The position numbers and the translations under genes are program-made. The notes beneath the pieces are model-generated. The model saw nothing but the letters and a program-made list of their open reading frames with translations, was not told the origin of the DNA and made no database searches. DNA of 64,000 bases from Helianthus annuus (lineage: Eukaryota > Streptophyta > Magnoliopsida > Asterales > Asteraceae). The DNA is taken from positions 131,153,307 to 131,217,306 of the forward strand of contig NC_035433.2 in NCBI RefSeq assembly GCF_002127325.2, in the 5' to 3' direction. Below, one piece after another: positions 1-9,398 of the stretch; the first letter of the stretch is position 1; the number at the start of each line of letters is the position of its first letter.

Positions 1-1893
1 GACTCCCCAATCAAATGGCTTGTTCTTCTGAGTTAGAGCAGTTAGAGGAACTGCAATCTTTGAGAAGTTCTCAATAAAGCGGCGGTAATAACCCGCTAGA
101 CCAAGAAAAGAACGAACCTCAGTAGGGGTAGTAGGTGTATCCCAATCCCTAATCGCACTGATCTTAGAGGGATCTACATGAATTCCTTGTTCGTTGACAA
201 TATGCCCTAAGAATTGAACTTCTTTAAGCCAGAATTCACACTTGGAGAATTTGGCGAAAAGTTGCTCTTTCCTTAGGAGTTCCAATGTAAGACGAAGATG
301 TTGTTCATGATCAGCTCGCGTCTTAGAATATATCAAAATGTCATCAATGAAAACGATGATGAACTTATCTAAATAAGGCTTGCAGACCCTATTCATCAAG
401 TCCATGAAAACAGCAGGAGCATTAGTCAAACCGAATGGCATGACTGTGAACTCATAATGTCCATAACGAGTACGGAACGCTGTCTTGGGAATGTCTTCTT
501 CATGCACCCGAAGCTGATGATATCCAGATCGTAGATCAATCTTTGAAAAATAAGAAGCGCCTTGCAATTGATCAAAGAGATCATCAATGCGAGGTAAGGG
601 ATATCGATTCTTGATGGTGAGCTTGTTAAGCTCACGATAATCGATACACATCCTAAAAGATCCATCCTTCTTCTTTACAAAAAGAACGGGAGCACCCCAA
701 GGTGAAAAGCTAGGACGGATAAAACCTTTGTCGGAGAGCTCCTGAAGCTGTTTAGATAATTCTTGCATCTCAGACGGCGCAAGACGGTATGGAGCTCTGG
801 CAATGGGATTTGCACCAGGTACGAGATCGATACGGAACTCGACTTGGCGTGCTGGAGGTAGACCAGGTAACTCTTCAGGGAAAACTTCAGAATAATCCCG
901 AACGACAGGAATATCTGAAATAGACTTACCTTTGCCTTTATCTGCTGTAACACGTGCTAAGAAAGCCACATATTTCTTCCGTAGATACTTCCGTGCTTTA
1001 AAACAAGACATGAGTTTGAGACCACCGGCAGGCTTCTCACCACGAACCTGTAGGATCTCGTCTGTCGACAGCGGCACACGAACAATCTTCTCAGAACAAA
1101 CTATCTCTGCGCGATGCTTGGATAACCAATCCATTCCCACTATAACGTCGAAGCTTCCAAGTTGCATTGGCGTGAGGTCAATAGGAAAAATATGGTCGTT
1201 AAGGTTCAACTGGCAGTTGCGTAGAACAGAATTAAGAACAACGGGTTCACCACTGGCAACCTCTACTGTCAAAGGTTTACTTAGTTTTGTTCTAGATACG
1301 CGAAGCATTGTCTCAAAAGACAATGACACAAAACTCTTGTCGGCGCCCGAATAAAAAAGAACAGATGCTGGCTGATTATTAATAAAGAACGTACCGTTCA
1401 CCACTTCGTTGTCTGCTTGTGCTTCTTGTGCATTCATGTTGAAGACTCGACCTCGAGCCTGAGCCTGATTCTGGTTTGCATTCTGGTTCTGGTTGGCTAG
1501 TCTTGGACACCGATTTCTGTAGTGGGTCAGATCCCCACAGTTATAACAAGCACCTGGTGGGTAGTTTGGTCGTGCAGCCTGACCCTGTTGCTGAGCAACT
1601 TGTTGAGCAGGGTTCTGAACTGCGCGATTCTGAGCAAACCGACAAACATCGGCAAGATGACCCGACTTCCCACAGTTAGTACAGAAACGGCACTGATATT
1701 GCGGCTGATGGTGACTGTTGCATTGATTGCACAAAGGTGCACTTCCTGAATAGGGCTTCTTTGCTGGAGGCTGGTTGGGAGCTGCCTGGTTAGCTTGGGC
1801 AGTGACAGCATAGTTTTGGGAAGCCTTACGCTTCCTTGACCTTTTTGATGAACCAGAATCCTTTCCATTCTTGTTTTGACTTTTCTTGCTATC
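1..1893 (-). pseudogene. Retrotransposon pol: zinc knuckle, protease, reverse transcriptase (partial)
   Basis: The frame is open from the codon after the gag stop (TAA at 1894-1896) to the left window edge. In order it holds a Cys-rich zinc-knuckle segment ([14 protein letters not shown], a canonical CX2CX4HX4C), an aspartic protease, and reverse transcriptase with [10 protein letters not shown] (about 610-640), [11 protein letters not shown] and the catalytic FIDDILIYS (about 330-351). It continues into the connection domain ([11 protein letters not shown]). The protease motif reads [10 protein letters not shown], where the family has LFDSGADKSF: codon 1351-1353 encodes Tyr instead of the catalytic Asp. 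The reverse transcriptase would copy element RNA in virus-like particles. With the gag stop and the lost protease residue, the copy is judged defective. Confidence 0.85.
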
Positions 1894-2604
1894 TTACTTG
1901 TCAGCCGACTGCTTCTTGCCCTTGTCACCCTTCCTGTGTAATTTATTCTTTCGAATCTGCGACTCAGTCAACGTCGCTGATAACTCGATCGCCTGACGGA
2001 GTGTGGTAGGGTTGCTACCAGTAAGGATGTCTTGTACCGAGTCAGGCAGGCCGTCGATGTACCTTTCGATAGCCTTATCGAGTGGGGTAACCATAGTCGG
2101 GCAAAGCAGACTCAACTCCTCAAACCTATCAGTATAAGCCCTGTGCTCGCCACTATCTTGCTTCAAAACATCAAATTCTTTCTCCAACGCTCGTTGTTCA
2201 TGACGAGGACAAAACTCCCTCATCATAAGAGCTCTCAGTTCAGCCCATGTCTGAGCTAGAGCAACTTCTGCACCTTGATCTCTCATAACCCCGTTCCACC
2301 ATGTAAGAGCCCTCTTCTGAAACACACTCGAAGAAAACTCGACCTTGCGATTGTCAGGACACTGCACATGACGGAAAGTGTTCTCGATGCTCTCGAACCA
2401 CTGAAGAAGCCCAGTTGCTCCCTCAGAACCACTAAACTTGAGTGGCTTAGCCGAGTTAAAATCCTTGTATTTGCATGTACCATTGTTGTTGTTGTTGGCC
2501 TGGTTCCATTGAGCAAAGAGATTTGGGAATTGAGCAGCCATCTGCTGCGCAATAATTTCTGCCAGCTCGGCAGTAGCTATCTGGTTGTCGCGTCGAGGAG
2601 GCAT
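1894..2604 (-). pseudogene. Retrotransposon gag (capsid), ended by an in-frame stop
   Basis: The likely start is the ATG at 2602-2604 (MPPRRDNQ), typical of this gag class. The upstream hydrophobic in-frame residues are leader sequence. The protein has the Retrotrans_gag fold signature (LQWFESIENTF, LTWWNGVMRDQG, EFCPRHEQRALEKEF, IERYIDGLPDSV) and a basic tail. The frame stops at TAA 1894-1896 after a Lys-rich stretch and continues in the same frame into the zinc knuckles of pol, so a full-length polyprotein would need readthrough or a reverted stop. Gag forms the virus-like particle that packages element RNA. Confidence 0.85.
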
Positions 2605-3189
2605 TCTAGAAGAGAAAAACATGAAATGAAACGAGTGAGATGATTGGATGAAGAGAATGAGATGAAGCAAAATTAACAAAAGCAAAGATGGCGGTTATGC
2701 ATCGCAAAGCAAACAAGCGACATGAAATGTCTAGTCAAAGTAAATGGGTCAGAATTAGTGTATCGCGAAGACATGCTCGCCTATAAGTGAACACTCACCC
2801 CAAGAGTTCCCAGGTAAGAGTGACTGGTCCGATTATGTGGATTTGTACGAACACTCTAGCCTTAGACCGAAAACTCAGGGTACAGGCATTCACTCTTCCA
2901 GTTCGCACGTGTTCACACTATTAAAGCCCAAAACCTTGACGAGATTTTTGAGAATCCAAAGGGGTTCAAAACCTTATAACAGAGGGTTCAAAACCTAGTA
3001 ATCAATCATCCTCGAACAGATGATTAATTTTCAAAGCGGATTCAGAACCGAAGTTCTCGTTGTGGTTATCACCTAAGGATAGGTGATGTGCATGTTTTAA
3101 ACTCTAAACACAAGATAACTTGTGTTAGGGTCCTAGAAAGTTATAGTCTAGGTCAAAGCATTACTAATAACCTAATTCCCTATAACCAT

Positions 3190-3203
3190 TGGCTCTGATA
3201 CCA
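3190..3203 (-). promoter_or_regulatory. Primer binding site, initiator tRNA-Met
   Basis: The minus strand reads TGGTATCAGAGCC a few bases inside the LTR edge at 3211. This is the usual plant Ty3/gypsy site complementary to the 3' end of tRNA-iMet, and it fixes the element's orientation and 5' LTR boundary. Confidence 0.85.
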
Positions 3204-4439
3204 ACTCTTCTGTCACACCCGACCGCGTATAACATGCAACCGCGGCGGAAAACGTCGGGGAGTGTTGTGGACAGAATTAATTGTTATACAACCATGGAAA
3301 TTAAAGTCACATTTTATTTATCAAACACGGGTGTTACATTGTCTTAAAAGGAAGTACAGAATTCAAAACATAGTTATACTAGTTCTATCTTCACTTTTAG
3401 TCTCTAAGGCACAGGTTCGCCCTAAGTTCGTGATCAACATCTTATGGAACAGCTCCTGAAAACACATTTGAAAGTAGGTACGTCAGCATAAAAATGCCTG
3501 TGAGATACATAGGTTTTGTGAAAGTGGGACTCATGACTTGGGTTTTAAAGAAATGTTTAATAACAGTCAGTCATGAACCTTGTAATTTGTCTCGCTTTGT
3601 AAACCATTTGAAAAACGATAATATCAGATGATATGTATAGATAAATGTAAGGTTAAATGAATAACCTAGTAAAATGAGTTGAATAAGATAAGTTGTTTTG
3701 TAGGACAATGTTTTATGAAAAGTATGTTATTTGTATAAAATGTTATATGTCTAAACTGAAATGATTTAGATAACGCTAAGATATGTAATATTATACAAAC
3801 ATTTATATATAGGAAGTACCAGCGGCGTATCCACCATGTTTGCATCATTTTACATACTCCACGTTACTCAAACCATTTACCCAAACCATCTACCATGTAA
3901 GATTGTTCTTGTATAACTCAATTGTCAAGTGTTATTGTGTAAACCATGTCAAATGTCTATGTTCAATGTAAACCACCAAATGTGTATGTCAATGTCAACG
4001 TGTTTATGTTCAATGTAAATCATGTAATGTGTATCCCAAAATGTATCATGTACGGTAAGCGAAATGTATCAACTTAAACCATATGTAAAATGCACAAAAC
4101 AAGTCGTTGAAGTAAAACGTGGTTTAAATCAACGTCATGTTCTGTGGAAAAATGCATGCTCTATTAATATTAACAATTATGCGGTATTGTGAAATATGCA
4201 TACATCCAAGCCTTGAGACTGTGGCGATAAACCCTTAAACAAATTAAGGTTTATCTAAGTTATGTATATCGAATTCGGTCATTCCTTACAGTCCTATCAA
4301 ACCCAGGATTTCAAGAACGGGAGTTGTCAATTCTATGGTACCACTACCTACTAACGAACGGCGCAGCTAATGTTAATGAATGTATTGTCCCATGTTAAAC
4401 AAACCAAATGTCATAACAAAATGAAGGCATGTGATGTAA

Positions 4440-4710
4440 ACAATTGTACTAAGTATGCTAAATAAACATACGAAGCAGAAATGTTCATGTAAATCAATGT
4501 GCCCATATGCTGAGTAAACATATGCAGCAAAAATGTTCATGTAAATCAATGTGTCCATATGCTGAGTAAACATATGCAATAGAAATGTTCATGTAAATCA
4601 ATGTGTCCATATGCTGAGTAAACATATGCAACAGAAATGTTCATGTAAATAAATGTGTCCATATGCTGAGTAAACATATGCAACAGAAATGTAATGTAAA
4701 TCAATGCACT
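4440..4710. repeat. 52-bp tandem repeat inside the LTR
   Basis: Repeat starts at 4483, 4535, 4587 and 4639 are exactly 52 bp apart. The unit contains GTTCATGTAAATCAATGTG and CATATGCTGAGTAAACATAT. There are about 4.6 copies with few substitutions. Conceptual translations of it are not genes. Confidence 0.9.
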
Positions 4711-5777
4711 AAGTACGCACACAATGGGCATACATAGCATAAAATGTAATGAAATCGTGTACTATAATGTACTAACAACATAGCAGGCATATGATGTGAA
4801 AACATGGAAAGCATGAATGTAACAGATTGGCACATGTGTTTCACCCCAAAACAGTTTGTAAAACAGTAGAAAATGGGGTTCTATGTACTCACCTGAGATT
4901 GCTTTGAATTCCTTGTATAATAACCAGGTAATGCTAAAGATCACGGGATATCAAACGGCACCTAATAGGTAGCTATGTTAATATACCGGACCAAATCGGA
5001 AGGATCGGATAGTATGCGGGTTCGTAAACCAAACGAGTATGGAGACTCGTGTAATATGGTTTAACGAAGCCTACATACTAAAATGAAACTTAACCTAAGT
5101 GCTTGCGACCCATTACGACCCGTTTAGGTAGCTTATGCTACCTTACGCGTCGTTCGCGTAGAACGCGTTTGGAACGCCTAACATCGTGACCACAAGGCAT
5201 AACCTCGGAAGGTTATAGCTATGGTCACCTAATGTGTTTGGTCGGATCCTAATGATCGACCAAATGGGTCGGGTTCGAAAGTATAAGCGATGGTTTAGAT
5301 CGCTTACCTTACGACCCTTATATAAGCACTAAACTAAAAGTGACGAGCTAAGCATGTTAGAACATGCTTAACTAAGTTTAGAAAACAGGTTTGGCGTCAA
5401 AGCAAACGGCTTTGATGCTCACGAGTAGTTTGGTTACAAAATATGCAAGAATGCACATTTTGGCCGAAACTACGACTCGTCACTGAGCCTAGATAACGTG
5501 GTAATCAGTAGGTATAGTCACTACGGACTATAACCATCGTGATCACGCTCACGTTATGAAGTTCTAATGAACTTCATGTTGACCATAGGCTGGTCAATGC
5601 AGAAAGTCAACAAAACATTGACTTTCGGACTCAAAAAGCGAATAAAAGAACGAAAAAAGACTTACGGAGGGTCCCCGAATGCTAATCTAGATCAAAGAGC
5701 TCAGGTATGAAGCAATGGCATTAACTTAGAGCATTTTGATCAGATTGTGTGAGTTTTTAGCAACAAGGGGGGGGGGG

Positions 5778-5785
5778 TATTTATA
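5778..5785 (-). promoter_or_regulatory. LTR TATA box
   Basis: TATAAATA on the minus strand, in the expected place for the U3/R transition of the 5' LTR. Transcription would run toward gag at lower coordinates. An 11-base G run (plus strand, 5767-5777) lies immediately downstream of the box. Confidence 0.6.
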
Positions 5786-6861
5786 GGAAAAGTAGAGCCG
5801 TTAGGATCGTTTCTTGATTTTCGTGCCACGATCTTGAGCGTCCACTTGTCAAAATGTTGTGGTTACTGAAAATGGCCCTTGGCTCTTGATTGGGTGAAAG
5901 GGCATTGCCCCTTGAACGAACGAAAGGCCAACTGCAAGTGGATTCAACATTGAATCTGGTCTGATAGTCCCACGCGGCCCGCCTCAATATGCAGGCCAAA
6001 CTCACGCGGGCCGCCTAGCCCCGTCTGATCTGCACATATTTTCAGAATTGGCAGTTTTGGTCAGTGTTGCGTATTTAAGCCATTTCCGACACTTCTAAGG
6101 CCCGTAAAGCCAACTTTAAGGCCCTAAAATGGTGCCTAAACTTTGTGGACATGAAATATGCTAAAAAATATGTCGGATGTCAGTTCGTTTGGCCGTACGA
6201 TCGCGATGTTCGCTTAATTACTACGGAATGCGCATAAGCGCGAAAGACGATCCAAATGACGCGACGAATGGATTTTTCTCATGCCAAACACTAAGGCATA
6301 ATATTAGGATGCTTACATAAATTTTTGGATGTCCGGATGTATTCAGAACGTAAGTTATGCGCGAAAGTGCAAACTTGTGCACTTTTTGACACTTTTAGTC
6401 CCTGAATGATCCAAAAGTTTATTTTAGCATACCAAACCCCTCAAAGCCTATTTCTAAGCTATGTAAAGGATATTTATGGTATGTTTAACTTATGGACATG
6501 TCCTAGAATGTTCGTTACGGTTCAAATTGGCATACTTTCGCAGTTTGTCAAGTTTAGTCCCTGTAAGCGAATTAACTTGTTTTTGCTATACCAAAGCCTT
6601 CAAAACTTATTTCTAAGTTATGTAAATGTTATTTAAGGTATGTTGAGTATATGTTGATGTTCCGGAGTATTTGTCGCAATAAACTGAGTACGTTTACGCA
6701 CTAGTTTGTTTATAATTCTCCAGAAAACGATGTAGAGTTTGAAATTGGACAAAAGTCAAAATATGAAAAATGTAAAACACAACCAAACAAACATTGGAAT
6801 AAAATAACATTGTTTTATTGATAACTGAACTGTTCACAATGACTACAAGCACAAATGTTAC

Positions 6862-7262
6862 ACTTGAGAACCCGTCCAGCCTAGTATTCGAAAATTTGTG
6901 AAGCAAGTGAATGGCGCGGGAACTCTTGTTGTCCTGAAAAATATCTTCAATGGCTTTCCAGGCAGCGTGGGCAGTCGTGTTGGGTTTAAGAATGGTGTGA
7001 AGTAGGTCGTTGGATATGGTGCCGTATATCCACTGGAGGACGATGTCGTCCAGACGATCCCAATCATCATCGGTTTTGATAGCATCTGTTGTTTTGCCAT
7101 CGGAAGAAGCAGGTTGTTTGGAGGCAGGTGGAGGAGAAAGGTGGTCGGCAACAAGACAAGTCCGACAGTGAATTCGAAAAAGTTCCGACCACGATTGATA
7201 GGGATTACGGCCTTAATATTTGAGACAGTTGAAGCAGGATGGATGTTGTTTTTGTTAGACAT
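6862..7262 (-). pseudogene. Ty1/copia gag relic
   Basis: From ATG 7260-7262 the minus strand reads MSNKNNIHPAS then NIKAVIPI. After a frame change near 7185 it continues WSELFRIHC, DDDWDRLDDIVLQWIYGTIS and AWKAIEDIFQDNKSSRAIHL. These are hallmarks of the copia gag (UBN2/retrotran_gag) family. The expected segment between KAVIPI and WSELFRIHC is shortened and out of frame. Similarity ends after KFSNTRL near 6862; the following sequence is AT-rich with AATAAA and is not gag. It is a truncated, inactive gag beside its own primer site (7388-7402) and LTR. Confidence 0.8.
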
Positions 7263-7387
7263 GATTGAATGGAGCAAGTGAGAAGAGGGGTAGTGCCATG
7301 AAGAAGAAGGGTTATGGCGGCAGAAGGGTTTTGTGAAAAGAAGGGTTTTGAAAAAGAAAGAGGGGAAGTTTCGAGAGGAATATTACT

Positions 7388-7402
7388 GGTCTCTTGATAC
7401 CA
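7388..7402 (-). promoter_or_regulatory. Copia primer binding site, tRNA-Met type
   Basis: The minus strand reads TGGTATCAAGAGACC, the usual copia variant of the tRNA-Met site, three bases from an LTR end (TTCA) at 7406. It fits the adjacent gag relic in the same orientation. Confidence 0.7.
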
Positions 7403-7405
7403 TAT

Positions 7406-7825
7406 TGAATATGATTTCCTTACCCCTTTCTCATTCATTTACCAAACTATATATAATATACAATGTGTGACATATAATAGGAAATAACCAATCACAGCTA
7501 ATTACACGTTAATTACAACATAAATATCGGGATCTCTATTAACTTGGATTAAAGCATAGTAAGAAAATATTAATAACTAAAGTACGGGATTCAAGAAGAA
7601 TATTTGACTGTCATTGGCTAATTCACTTATGGATGGATTATGAAGGGAAGTTTAATGAAGGGTTTATATGGGAGTAGTATCAAATACAAATCACGTATAT
7701 TTCGTATATAAATTGTAAGAACCATTTAAAAAGTAACATGTAACATCCAACCAATTATAGAGAAATGGTAAAATGATAACTTAAATAATATCAATTATCT
7801 TGAATTCTTTATAATTATGCTAACA
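7406..7825 (-). repeat. Copia LTR (probable)
   Basis: The left edge TGAATATGAT abuts the primer site. The right edge is proposed at TAACA (7821-7825), giving a minus-strand TGTTAGC start, but no target duplication confirms it. The segment is AT-rich with a TATATATA stretch near 7448. The 98-bp repeat that starts at 7572 lies within it. Confidence 0.4.
7572..7669 (+). repeat. 98-bp direct repeat, copy 1
   Basis: This segment (TAACTAAAGTACGGGATTC to AATGAAGGGTTTATA) recurs at 8071-8168 with only a few substitutions. The copies are 499 bp apart. The intervening 401 bp is AT-rich with recurring GTGCTAA words and no coding signal. Confidence 0.9.
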
Positions 7826-8070
7826 AACAATTAATTCTTTATTTGAATCTTCCTTTTGTTTTCAATGTGCTGATAAAGAAAAGTGCTGATATCATTTCAC
7901 ATATGTGCTAAAATCAATTATCTTGATTAATTTTCATGTGCTAATATAATTTAAAGTGCTACTTTTATGTATGTATTGTTTTAGTAATTGCTAATTTAAC
8001 TTTTTTTAAGTGCTAAGATCTGTTCTTATGGTTTGTAGGATAAATATGGTTTGTATCAGAACCAACCCCT

Positions 8071-8168
8071 AATAACTAAAGTAAGGGATTCAAGAAGAAT
8101 ATTTGAGTGTCATTGGCTAATTCACTTATGGATGGATTATGAAAGGAAGTTTAATGAAGGGTTTATAC
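8071..8168 (+). repeat. 98-bp direct repeat, copy 2
   Basis: Second copy of the 7572-7669 segment, just left of the SINE insertion site. Either a local tandem duplication or repeats of a lost larger insertion would explain the spacing. Confidence 0.9.
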
Positions 8169-8202
8169 GTTTCATAAAATGATCTCAAATATATATATAT
8201 AT

Positions 8203-8436
8203 ATTGGACGGCAAATTTGGATCACTGACGGACCACTGGAGTATCGTCGTGCCACCAGCAGAACCACCCGATCATATCCATATCCACTAGGCAATAATGC
8301 CTATACACCAATTCAGGAGGAAACCCAATAAATCTGGGAAAAAAACCCCCTTTGTGGGAATCGAACCCATGACATAATGGTCATAAGTCTTATCCCACCA
8401 CCAAGCTAGATACCACTAGGCTATAATGCCATGGGT
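8203..8436 (-). mobile_element. tRNA-derived SINE with target-site duplication
   Basis: On the minus strand the element opens with an RNA polymerase III box A (TAGCCTAGTGG, 8415-8425) and a box B (GGTTCGATTCC, about 8352-8362). A tRNA-unrelated body and an (AT)n 3' tail follow. The 11-bp sequence TGATCTCAAAT flanks it at 8180-8190 and 8437-8447, a target duplication typical of LINE-mediated retroposition. The box-A-like segment occurs twice: plus-strand CCACTAGGCTATAATGCC at 8413-8430 and CCACTAGGCAATAATGCC at 8284-8301. It has no protein-coding role, and the tRNA-like part lacks a cloverleaf context, so it is not a tRNA gene. Confidence 0.85.
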
Positions 8437-8447
8437 TGATCTCAAAT

Positions 8448-8942
8448 GTATTAAGGGGACAATTAGGCTCGTCCATTAGTTTTCCTTGAGATAACTTTTC
8501 ACAACTCCCGGGTTGTTGAGTCATAAGGAACCATTACAATCTTTCTTAGAATTAGAGGCCAGATATCGAACTCTAGACTTATTACCGGCGTTGGGTGAGT
8601 TGATTATGAAACGAGCGATCGTTTCACAAGTTATGTTTAAATGATCTGCTTTTGACCAACTTGTCCTTTCAGCTTAGTTTCTCATGTCCAATTCTACATT
8701 ATGACCTTGTGTTTGTGTAAATCATTCCCACTCTCAAACTGGATCTACTCGTTCGATGAATCCAACCCTTTTTTAGCTTCATATGACAATGACATCGAAA
8801 AATAACACATAACATCGATAGAAATTTCAAAGATGAAACCATATTTTAGGAGATTCCCTTAATCTATTCAAAAGTTTTTCTCATGCTCTAATACTACTTA
8901 CAAAAATTTACCAGATCACTGAAATTTTATCTTCAAAGCTCA
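8448..8942. other. 3' flank of the HP30-like gene
   Basis: No coding signal is seen. About 8770-8925 resembles 21210-21340 beside the second HP30-like copy (shared ATAACACATAACATCGATAG-like and CCATATTTTAGGAGATTCCC-like stretches), so the duplication included 3' flanking sequence. Confidence 0.6.
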
Positions 8943-9359
8943 TCAGCGGAACCATTTCCACTTGCCTCCGTTCTTCGCCTCCTTCCTATAAACACAAAAA
9001 CATAAAGAGAATACCGGTTTGACAAATCAATAATATGGTACAAAACATCACAAAACAAAAAAACAATATGATATGTTATTACTTGCCTGTGATCAGTAAG
9101 CAATGCGAGAGCGTTGCTAGTGAAGAAGCCCGTGTTAAAGTTCATTCCATGATGATCAATACCAAGACCAATACAAGAAAACTTGTCTCTTGTTTTATCA
9201 TAAGACACATCGTCAGCTTTTACCTTTGATAACTTCTCACACACCTGCACATAGGTAGTCGGTCCAGGTCAAAACAAATATTTTTTATACGTGTTTAAAG
9301 GGTCATGTTGCGTTGGGTTGGGTTTGACAGGAAAATATACTTTTGTCCTAGAGATTTTA

Positions 9360-9398
<39 letters not shown>

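Larger units (their letters stand above)
1..6700 (-). mobile_element. Ty3/gypsy Tekay/Del-like LTR retrotransposon, 5' part
   Basis: On the minus strand the order is 5' LTR (3211 to about 6700), tRNA-Met primer site, untranslated leader (2605-3189), gag, protease and reverse transcriptase, running off the left edge. Integrase, RNase H and the 3' LTR are outside the window. Gag-PR-RT lie in one reading frame, as in Tekay/Del chromoviruses. An in-frame stop and a lost protease aspartate suggest this copy is not autonomous. The outer LTR edge near 6700 is only an estimate (a TGCG start on the minus strand), because the partner LTR is not visible. Confidence 0.85.
3211..6700 (-). repeat. Long 5' LTR of the left-edge retrotransposon
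   Basis: The plus strand starts TGTCACACCC at 3211 next to the primer site, so the minus-strand LTR ends in GGGTGTGACA. Inside lie a 52-bp tandem array (4440-4710), a TATAAATA box (5778-5785, minus) after an 11-G run, and two GCGGCCCGC-like motifs (5970-6020) just upstream of that box. The right boundary is inferred from a CA dinucleotide near 6700 and is uncertain because the partner LTR is not present. Confidence 0.6.

Noticed and set aside
932..1749. Plus-strand ORFs opposite the retrotransposon
   Set aside because: Antisense shadows of the gag-pol frame, which has clear protease, zinc-knuckle and reverse transcriptase motifs on the minus strand.
4440..4710. CRISPR-like array or repeat protein
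   Set aside because: 52-bp units are contiguous with no unique spacers; this is a tandem repeat in a plant LTR.
8340..8436. tRNA gene
   Set aside because: Box A and box B fit a tRNA, but arms do not pair into a cloverleaf, and the target duplication and AT tail show a SINE.
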